From assembly GCA_026398575.1 (NCBI GenBank), contig JAPLSP010000393.1, forward strand, positions 1 through 11,113: DNA of 11,113 bases, in the 5' to 3' direction. A program made the position numbers and the translations under genes. Below the pieces are notes generated by a model, which made no database searches, was not told the DNA's origin, and saw only the letters and a program-made list of their open reading frames with translations. This DNA is from Candidatus Sumerlaeota bacterium (GTDB lineage Bacteria > Sumerlaeota > Sumerlaeia > JADFCT01). Shown here one piece after another: positions 6,096 through 11,113 of the stretch. Position 1 is the first letter of the stretch. Every line of letters starts with the position of its first letter.

Positions 6096-6962
6096 ATGGG
6101 GAAGATCACGCGCAAGGACATCCGTCATGATCTTGGGGAAGATATTGTGCTCGAAAAAGGCGCGAAATTGTGGCAGTGGGTGAAGGATCATCAGAATCTG
6201 ATCACCGCCGTCATCGCAGCCGGTGTCTTCATCTGGATTGCGGTTATCCTGTTTGGCCGCCTTCGCAACAATGCTATTTCGGAAGCGAATTTTAACCTGC
6301 TGCGGGCTCAAAGCTCCTTCCTCCAGGGACTGGACACGTTGGATGAAAAAGTCAAGAAAACGCTCATGGACGATTGCGAGCAGAAGCTGTCGGAGGTCGC
6401 CAAGAAATTCTCCGGCTCTCCCGTCGGACGGCGCGCGTTGTTCATGTCCGGTGTTTTTCAGTTCCGGCAGATGAATTTCACGGCGGCCCGCAAGAATTTC
6501 GAACAGTTCGCGAAGCAGGCGTCGGGCAGCGAAGACCGCGCGCGCGGCGCCATAGCCCAGGGCGTTTGCTATGAGAACGAGTCTTTCATGAAAAGCGATC
6601 CCGCGCTCGTGGACAAAGCGCTGGCTTGTTACCGGGAAGGCGGACAATTGGGCGGCGACAATTATGTCAAATATCAAGCGATGATGGATAAGGCGCGGAT
6701 TCTGGCCCGAAAAATCGAAACCCGCCCGGAAGCCGTGAAACTGCTCGAAGCCGTCATCAAAGGCCGCGAGGAAGTGATGAAAATCGCCAATCCGAAGCCC
6801 AAAGAAAAAAGGGAAGCAAATAAGCCCGACCTCCAGGAACTCGAAAACCTGGATGGGTTAACCATGATCAAGGAAGCGCAGGAGACTCTGGAGCGCCTCA
6901 AGGGAACGCTATCGGCCGAGACCGCGCCGGCCCAGGGGAAAGACGCCAAGCCATCGAAATGA
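6096..6962 (+). CDS. Membrane-anchored TPR protein (YfgM/TPR_21-like)
   Basis: The 288-residue protein has a short charged cytoplasmic N-terminus, one membrane anchor (about 34-54, [21 protein letters not shown] region) and a long helical, presumably periplasmic region. Helix pairs such as [20 protein letters not shown] / [11 protein letters not shown] (about 112-142) and [10 protein letters not shown] (about 174-183) look like tetratricopeptide repeats. The layout resembles YfgM and similar Sec-translocon ancillary proteins (TPR_21). The C-terminal end (from about residue 225) is Lys/Glu-rich and ends in a low-complexity tail. A GGAAGGGG ribosome binding site stands 9 nt before the ATG. It is divergent from dnaN and 59 nt before ribE, so it may share a transcript with the riboflavin genes. 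A role in protein translocation or envelope assembly is inferred from layout only. Confidence 0.75.
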   Translation: MGKITRKDIRHDLGEDIVLEKGAKLWQWVKDHQNLITAVIAAGVFIWIAVILFGRLRNNAISEANFNLLRAQSSFLQGLDTLDEKVKKTLMDDCEQKLSEVAKKFSGSPVGRRALFMSGVFQFRQMNFTAARKNFEQFAKQASGSEDRARGAIAQGVCYENESFMKSDPALVDKALACYREGGQLGGDNYVKYQAMMDKARILARKIETRPEAVKLLEAVIKGREEVMKIANPKPKEKREANKPDLQELENLDGLTMIKEAQETLERLKGTLSAETAPAQGKDAKPSK

Positions 6963-7021
6963 CGACACGCCTCTAAATTCCGCCGGCAGCGTCCATAGCC
7001 TGCCCGGAAGCTCTGGTAGCC

Positions 7022-7690
7022 ATGTTCACCGGATTGATACAAGAAATCGGCCGGATCGTAGCGGTGGCGCCGAACGGCGGCGCCGCCCGTTTTGAAATTG
7101 CCGCGCCCGTCATGGCGCCGAATCTTGGCCTCGGCGAAAGCGTCGCCGTGGACGGCTGCTGCCTGACGGTGGAAGCGGCAGCCGGGCCCAATTTCAAAGT
7201 TTTTGCCTCCTCGGAAACTCTGGCGCGTACCACGTTGAAAAACGCTTTCCCCGGAACGGCTGTCAATCTGGAAAGGGCCTTGACGTTCAGCGAACGATTG
7301 GGCGGACATTTTGTCAGCGGGCACGTGGACGGCCAGGGACGCCTTACCGCCGTCCAGTCCCTGGGCGACGGCTCCAGTGTGATGACCTTCGACCTGCCGG
7401 AGGAGCTGGCCTCTCTGGCGGTCGCCAAAGGCTCGATCGCCATTGACGGAATCAGCCTGACGATCGCGCGGCTTGAGGTGTCGTTGATCAAAGTGGCCGT
7501 GATACCCGAGACGCTTGCGCGCACGACGTTGGGCCGCAAGCGTCCGCGCGACCCCGTCAACATCGAAACCGATCTGCTCGGCAAATATATCCTGCGCCAG
7601 ATGGAACGGATCGGTTTTGCGATGAATAGCCATGAAACTCGAAGACCCGGCGCCGTGACGATGGACAAATTGACGGAAGCGGGATTTTAG
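7022..7690 (+). CDS. ribE: Riboflavin synthase, alpha chain
   Basis: This 222-residue enzyme dismutates two molecules of 6,7-dimethyl-8-ribityllumazine to riboflavin. The two homologous lumazine-binding halves are visible. The first has [23 protein letters not shown] and LARTTL. The second has [22 protein letters not shown] and [11 protein letters not shown]. The second half has Glu where many homologues have His in IPHTL; otherwise motifs and length are normal. A GGAAG stretch upstream of ATG 7022 is a possible but distant binding site. The stop TAG at 7688-7690 is one base before the ribBA ATG, so the two are translationally coupled. I see no FMN riboswitch in the 59 nt upstream. Confidence 0.96.
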   Translation: MFTGLIQEIGRIVAVAPNGGAARFEIAAPVMAPNLGLGESVAVDGCCLTVEAAAGPNFKVFASSETLARTTLKNAFPGTAVNLERALTFSERLGGHFVSGHVDGQGRLTAVQSLGDGSSVMTFDLPEELASLAVAKGSIAIDGISLTIARLEVSLIKVAVIPETLARTTLGRKRPRDPVNIETDLLGKYILRQMERIGFAMNSHETRRPGAVTMDKLTEAGF

Positions 7691-7691
7691 A

Positions 7692-8915
7692 ATGGATGCA
7701 TCGCAATCGGCATTGATCCTTCCCATCGAAGAAGCCATCGCGGCCTTCCGCAACGGCCAGATGCTGATCATGGTGGACGACGAGGCGCGCGAGAATGAAG
7801 GCGACTTCATCCTTCCGGCGCATGCGGTACCACCCCAGGCGATCAATTTCATGGCCATGCACGGGCGCGGCCTGATCTGCCTGCCCGCCACGCGCGAGCG
7901 CCTGGAGGAACTGGAGCTGGGGCTGATGGTCTCGCACAATACCGCGCGCCACGGGACGAATTTCACGATTTCCATTGACGCGGTTAAAAACACAACCACG
8001 GGAATCTCCGCCGCCGACCGCGCGGAGACGATCCGCGCCTTTATGGACGCCAAAACCAAGCCGGAAGACCTGGGACGTCCGGGTCATGTTTTCCCCCTCA
8101 TGGCCAAGGCCGGCGGCGTGCTGAGACGCGCCGGACACACGGAGGGCGTCGTGGACCTGTGCCGGTTGGCCGGCGTTTATCCCGCGGGGGTATTGTGCGA
8201 AATCCTCAATGAAGACGGCACGATGGCCCGCCTGCCGGAACTACTCGAACTCGCGCGAAAACACGACCTGAAGATCGTGACCATCGAATCGCTGATCGCC
8301 TACCGGATGCGCACGGAAAAGCTGGTCAAGCCCGTCGTCACCACGCGCCTGCCCAACGCATACGGCGTCTGGCAGGTGCGCCTGTATGAATATGAATTGG
8401 GCGAAGAATTGCACCTGGCGCTCATCATGGGCGATCTGGCCTCCGCCGAGGCGCCGCTGGTGCGCGTGCATTCGCAATGCTTCACGGGCGACACGCTCGG
8501 CTCCTTGCGCTGCGAGTGCGGGCCGCAGCTCGACGCCGCCATGCGCCAGATCAGCGAGGAAGGCGTGGGGGTCCTGCTTTATATGCATCACGAGGGGCGC
8601 GGCATCGGCCTGAAGGCCAAGCTGATGGCTTACGCGCTCCAGGACGCCGGACGCGACACCGTGGAGGCGAATCTGGAACTGGGATTCAAGGCCGACGAGC
8701 GCGACTACGGCGTCGGCGCTCAAATCCTGGCGGATTTGGGATTGAAAAAAATCCGCATCATGACCAACAATCCGCGCAAGATGGTCGGCTTGGAAGGCTA
8801 CGGCCTGCACATCGTGGACCGTGTGCCCGTCGAGGTCGGCATCTGCGAGGAAAATATGACGTATCTGCGCACCAAGCGCGATAAAATGGGACACTTGTTC
8901 AAGACGCTGGAATAG
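7692..8915 (+). CDS. ribBA: Bifunctional DHBP synthase / GTP cyclohydrolase II
   Basis: This 407-residue fusion makes both precursors of riboflavin. The N-terminal domain (about 1-205) turns ribulose 5-phosphate into 3,4-dihydroxy-2-butanone 4-phosphate; it shows [11 protein letters not shown] (29-39) and [12 protein letters not shown] (145-156). The C-terminal domain (about 210-407) opens the ring of GTP. It has the zinc ligands C263, C274 and C276 in [18 protein letters not shown], then EGRGIGL (301-307) and [14 protein letters not shown] (359-372). All key motifs are intact and the length is normal for RibBA. It follows ribE by a single base. The downstream gap to ribH is filled with repeats, so ribH may be expressed more weakly or separately. 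Confidence 0.97.
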   Translation: MDASQSALILPIEEAIAAFRNGQMLIMVDDEARENEGDFILPAHAVPPQAINFMAMHGRGLICLPATRERLEELELGLMVSHNTARHGTNFTISIDAVKNTTTGISAADRAETIRAFMDAKTKPEDLGRPGHVFPLMAKAGGVLRRAGHTEGVVDLCRLAGVYPAGVLCEILNEDGTMARLPELLELARKHDLKIVTIESLIAYRMRTEKLVKPVVTTRLPNAYGVWQVRLYEYELGEELHLALIMGDLASAEAPLVRVHSQCFTGDTLGSLRCECGPQLDAAMRQISEEGVGVLLYMHHEGRGIGLKAKLMAYALQDAGRDTVEANLELGFKADERDYGVGAQILADLGLKKIRIMTNNPRKMVGLEGYGLHIVDRVPVEVGICEENMTYLRTKRDKMGHLFKTLE

Positions 8916-8916
8916 C

Positions 8917-9000
8917 GTTCCGAGTTCCGAGTTCCGAGTTCCGGGTTCGGAGTTCAACGTTGGGAGTTCAACGTTTGGAGTTCAACGTTTGGAGTTCAAC
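8917..9000. repeat. 7-nt periodic array of GTT-headed units
   Basis: Starting one base after the ribBA stop codon, twelve consecutive 7-nt units keep perfect register. The order is three GTTCCGA, GTTCCGG, GTTCGGA, then GTTCAAC alternating with GTTGGGA or GTTTGGA, ending in GTTCAAC. The array grades from a homogeneous heptamer to an alternating 14-nt unit (GTTTGGAGTTCAAC). This looks like a microsatellite formed by slippage and then modified. It lies wholly between ribBA and ribH. Confidence 0.9.
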
Positions 9001-9060
9001 CTTTAGGTTGTGTTTGGAGTTCAACCTTCAGGTTGTGTTTGGAGTTCAAACTTTAGTTTG
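8997..9060. repeat. Three mini-hairpins at 25-nt spacing, with a compensatory change
   Basis: Three 14-nt inverted repeats follow the heptamer array: CAACCTTTAGGTTG (8997-9010), CAACCTTCAGGTTG (9022-9035) and CAAACTTTAGTTTG (9047-9060). Each is a 6-bp stem with a 2-nt loop as drawn (4 nt if the inner pair opens). They are separated by GTGTTTGGAGT-type linkers, continuing the heptamer theme. In the third stem both partners of one base pair have changed (C-G to A-T), so pairing is kept. The last stem ends 2 nt before the GGAGG ribosome binding site of ribH and could influence its translation. Confidence 0.85.
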
Positions 9061-9073
9061 ACGGAGGCGGCAC

Positions 9074-9425
9074 ATGCCCAAAGTCCTGGGCCGAAAATGA
9101 CATCACCGTGGTCTGGGTCCCCGGCTCCTTTGAGATGCCCGTGACCGTCTCGCGCCTGGCGCAGGGCAATAAAAAAGCCGATGCGATCATCTGCGTCGGC
9201 GCGGTCATCAAAGGCTCGACGGACCATTATCATTTCGTGGCCAATGAAATGGCCAAAGGCATCGCCCAAGTTTCGCTTGCGAGCGGCATCCCCGTCATCT
9301 TTGGCGTCTTGACCACGGACACCATCGAGCAAGCCGTCGAACGCGCCGGGACGAAGCTGGGCAACAAAGGCTTCGACGCCGCCACCGCCGCCATCGAAAT
9401 GGCCAACCTTTTCAAGCAGCTATAA
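9074..9425 (+). pseudogene. ribH: 6,7-dimethyl-8-ribityllumazine synthase, internal out-of-frame deletion
   Basis: The original start is still present: GGAGG at 9063-9067, then ATG 9074 encoding MPKVL, a normal RibH beginning. Translation from it hits TGA at 9098-9100 after eight codons. In another frame, from 9090, the text resumes as [17 protein letters not shown] and continues normally to TAA 9423-9425: [14 protein letters not shown] (active-site His), [23 protein letters not shown] and NKG. About 40 residues between MPKVL and AEND are missing, including the first strand and the loop with the conserved aromatic substrate-stacking residue (in the RFN region). The frame holding the body is open only from 9057 and has no ATG before 9108, where GTG is really a family Val codon. 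Starting there would give a 105-residue truncated protein, unlikely to assemble or work. It should condense 5-amino-6-ribitylaminouracil with the RibB product. A real mutation or an assembly error are both possible. Confidence 0.88.
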
Positions 9426-9429
9426 AAAA

Positions 9430-9570
9430 AAGAGTACGGGTTAGTCGGACTGGTCAGACGCGTCGGACTCGTCAGACCGGTCGGACGTGCCAAGCAGTCA
9501 GACGCGTCGGACCCGTCGGATGCTCGGACCGGTCGGACGCGTCGGATCATCTCTTATTCCCCCAAAATCT
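9430..9570. repeat. GTCGGAC nonamer element, copy 2
   Basis: The core (9438-9547) is a longer run of NNGTCGGAC units with GTCAGAC variants and two irregular places (near 9484-9497 and 9522). Left flank AAGAGTACGGGTTAGTCGG resembles that of copy 1 (AAGAG then GGTTAGTCGG). The right 30 nt (9541-9570) match copy 1 at 26 positions. The element again fills a convergent space, here between ribH and the malectin lipoprotein gene, and its right flank includes that gene's stop codon and its last codons. Confidence 0.85.
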
Positions 9571-10138
9571 CTATCCCATTGATCTGCGGATTCTGGACCT
9601 TGGGCGTAAAGCCGATGACGATCTCGCCATTGACCGGCGCCACGCCTTTGAATTCTTTGACGACGGGCTTGCGCGGGCCTTTGGCCTCCTTCAACGGGTC
9701 CAGGTCGGTGATGACTTTTTTGCCCTGAAGCGTCACTGAGAAGACGCGCTCCCCTTCGGCGGTAATGGCCTCATAATCTTCGGAGAAGTGAAGGCGCACG
9801 GTGTACTTGCCATCCGGCACAGCAAACTTATAGGCTTCCATGCTGTAGTGTTCGGTTTTGTAGATATCCGGGCATTTCGTTCCGGCAACGGGATAGTCGC
9901 GCACGACCGTCTTGCCGCCCACCGCGCCCCACTTGGCGCCCGCCTCGAACAACTGGTCCGGCAGCCATTGGCGCCCCATCTCATCGGTGTATTCCTTCTC
10001 GCCGCCACAGTTGACACAAATGCAGAATTTCCCAGCCTTGGCGCCGCCTTGGCCGCTTTTTTGATCCGTCGCACAGCCGGCCAGCGCCATCAAGGCCACC
10101 GCCGCCAGACACATCATTCCCGCTGATACTTTGCGCAT
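9554..10138 (-). CDS. Malectin-domain lipoprotein
   Basis: The 194-residue product begins with a lipoprotein signal peptide: MRKVSAGMMCLAAVALMALAGC has a lipobox LAGC with Cys22, so it should be lipid-anchored in the envelope. Residues about 36-192 resemble a malectin-type carbohydrate-binding beta-sandwich: CVNCGG, then a GKYTVRLHFSE strand, GERVFSVTLQGK, and a closing NPQINGIEIL. The short length leaves room only for this domain, so it probably binds sugar or acts as an envelope accessory rather than an enzyme. GGGAGG lies 7 nt upstream of ATG 10138, a strong binding site. Promoter boxes are described separately. The last codons (ILGE and stop) lie in sequence shared with repeat copy 1. The SDR gene lies upstream on the same strand, about 110 nt away. 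Confidence 0.85.
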   Translation of the reverse strand: MRKVSAGMMCLAAVALMALAGCATDQKSGQGGAKAGKFCICVNCGGEKEYTDEMGRQWLPDQLFEAGAKWGAVGGKTVVRDYPVAGTKCPDIYKTEHYSMEAYKFAVPDGKYTVRLHFSEDYEAITAEGERVFSVTLQGKKVITDLDPLKEAKGPRKPVVKEFKGVAPVNGEIVIGFTPKVQNPQINGIEILGE

Positions 10139-10193
10139 GAGATTCCTCCCTCTCGAAGATCAATGAAATGTACTCAGCAAAAGCTCTGAGGAA

Positions 10194-10222
10194 ATAATAC
10201 TGCTTCCATCCCTAATACGCAA
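10194..10222 (-). promoter_or_regulatory. Probable promoter of the malectin lipoprotein gene
   Basis: On the minus strand TTGCGT (10217-10222, 3 of 6 matches) is followed by a 17-nt spacer and TATTAT (10194-10199, 5 of 6 matches to TATAAT). The start would be near 10187, about 50 nt before the ATG. An inverted repeat ATCCCT...AGGGAT (arms 10208-10213 and 10233-10238) brackets the -35 box and could be an operator, though with 6-nt arms it may be chance. Confidence 0.5.
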
Positions 10223-10249
10223 TCGTTCTTTCAGGGATGCCTGGCCTAC

Positions 10250-10987
10250 TTACATCAGTGAAGCGCCGCCGTCCACATTGATCAGCGCGCCGGTGATGTA
10301 GTCCGGACCTTCAATCAGGAAACGAACGGTGCGCGCGACGTCGCGGGGAGAACCCGCGCGATGAGCCGGAATGCGGGCCAATGTTTTTTCGATATGCTCG
10401 GGGGTATAGTCTTCGGGAAAAAGAATCGCCCCCGGTCCGATGGCGTTGACCTGGATGTTGCGCTCGGCCAGCGTCAAAGCGAGTGTTTGCGTCAGCGTGA
10501 CCACGCCCGCTTTCGAGACGCAATACGGCAGATACCCGGGCCAGGGATGCGATCCGAAGACGTCGGCGATATTGACGATCTTGCCTTCGTTGCGCAGGAT
10601 CATCCGGCGCGCCGCCTCCCGGCAACACAGGAAGGTTCCTTTGAGATTGATATTCAGATGATAATCCCAATCCTCTTCGCTCAAGTCAGGGAACGGCGTG
10701 CGGCGGAAAACGCCGGCGTTGTTGACCAGGATGTCCAGACGCCCGAACTCCTTGTCAACCGCATCGAACATGGCCGCCACTTGCGCCGAATGCGTCAGGT
10801 CGGCCTGAACGGGAAAGACCCGGGCGCCGGCGCGCCCAAGTTGCTCCGCCGCCTGCCGCGCCGCTTCAACGTCGCGGAAATGATGCAGGACGATATGGGC
10901 GCCGGCCTCGGCCAATTCCTGCGCGATAGCCCGGCCGACCCTTATGGCCGCGCCCGTCACCAGCGCCACGCGATTCTGGAGCTCCAT
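10250..10987 (-). CDS. SDR oxidoreductase, pteridine-reductase-like
   Basis: This 245-residue Rossmann-fold enzyme has TGAAIRVGRAIA (residues 11-22), the TGxxxRxG nucleotide-binding loop typical of pteridine reductases, and HHFRD (35-39), which suits NADPH. NNAG (89-92), Y155 and K159 (YCVSK) complete the core. At the usual catalytic Ser position the text is IADVFGSHP, with D142; PTR1-type pteridine reductases also have Asp there (VDAM). GPGAIL (184-189) and a C-terminal ITGALINVDGGASL fit the same group. The likely reaction is NADPH-dependent reduction of a pterin or dihydrofolate-like substrate; a general SDR role is possible. GGGAAG is 9 nt before ATG 10987. The frame stays open upstream to the right edge with no stop, so a longer N-terminus cannot be excluded, but the standard SDR start makes 10987 best. 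Confidence 0.88.
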   Translation of the reverse strand: MELQNRVALVTGAAIRVGRAIAQELAEAGAHIVLHHFRDVEAARQAAEQLGRAGARVFPVQADLTHSAQVAAMFDAVDKEFGRLDILVNNAGVFRRTPFPDLSEEDWDYHLNINLKGTFLCCREAARRMILRNEGKIVNIADVFGSHPWPGYLPYCVSKAGVVTLTQTLALTLAERNIQVNAIGPGAILFPEDYTPEHIEKTLARIPAHRAGSPRDVARTVRFLIEGPDYITGALINVDGGASLM

Positions 10988-11037
10988 CGGCCGTCGCTTC
11001 CCGAAGTGATCTATGTCGCAAATGCAGTGACGTGTTC

Positions 11038-11058
11038 TTGCGTAAGGGACAAACGCAA
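11038..11058. repeat. Short inverted repeat upstream of the SDR gene
   Basis: TTGCGT (11038-11043) and ACGCAA (11053-11058) are exact inverted arms around a 9-nt spacer, about 50 nt upstream of the SDR start. It could be an operator. Arms of this length occur by chance, and no matching promoter boxes were found. Confidence 0.3.
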
Positions 11059-11113
11059 TGCGCTCAGGAACGGCGCCAGCTTTTGGAGTAAGGTGGCTTG
11101 CCGCCTTCTTTTT

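Noticed and set aside
6963..7021. FMN riboswitch before ribE
   Set aside because: The gap is only 59 nt and contains none of the conserved RFN element blocks.
6674..8059. Long minus-strand open frame (461 codons) over the TPR end, ribE and ribBA
   Set aside because: It is antisense to well-supported genes and its Arg/Ser/Ala-rich translation resembles no family.
9108..9425. Intact 105-residue ribH starting at GTG 9108
   Set aside because: That GTG corresponds to an internal Val of the family; the true start with its binding site is at 9074 and the intervening N-terminal part is missing.

Overview
The window looks like a chromosomal contig from an uncultured, probably Gram-negative bacterium. 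The lipobox lipoprotein, the YfgM-like anchored TPR protein and the fused RibBA fit this. Moderately high G+C, long antisense open frames, DUF3592/arrestin-like proteins, a malectin-domain lipoprotein and several families of short intergenic repeats would fit a PVC-type or neighbouring candidate phylum. That placement is inference; no marker in the window fixes the taxon.

Layout. 1-1018 is accessory DNA, visibly richer in A+T: a minus-strand unknown gene running off the left edge, a candidate 47-residue membrane protein coupled to its start, and gene-poor sequence. 1019-1621 is a secreted 200-residue protein that reads as a chimera of two carbohydrate-active enzyme fragments. 1756-4658 holds three plus-strand genes: a small arrestin-like protein, a membrane protein with two DUF3592 units and a C-terminal arrestin-like domain, and a small P-loop ATPase. 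The first two share a fold, which suggests a module. 4774-5910 is dnaN on the minus strand with its own promoter, away from dnaA. 6096-6962 is a membrane-anchored TPR protein. 7022-9425 is the riboflavin cluster ribE-ribBA-ribH, and ribH is broken by an out-of-frame internal deletion. 9554-10138 is a malectin-like lipoprotein and 10250-10987 a pteridine-reductase-like SDR, both on the minus strand.

RibE, RibBA and RibH would together make riboflavin from GTP and ribulose 5-phosphate, with RibH making the lumazine that RibE uses. As written, RibH lacks its N-terminal part, so either another copy exists, the gene is dying, or the assembly is wrong here.

The repeats are the most unusual part. 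Two copies of an element built on a 9-nt GTCGGAC unit sit in two convergent intergenic spaces and share flanks on both sides; one flank includes the last codons of the malectin gene. A 7-nt periodic array followed by three small hairpins with a compensatory base change fills the ribBA-ribH gap. A long imperfect hairpin repeat lies upstream of the DUF3592 gene.
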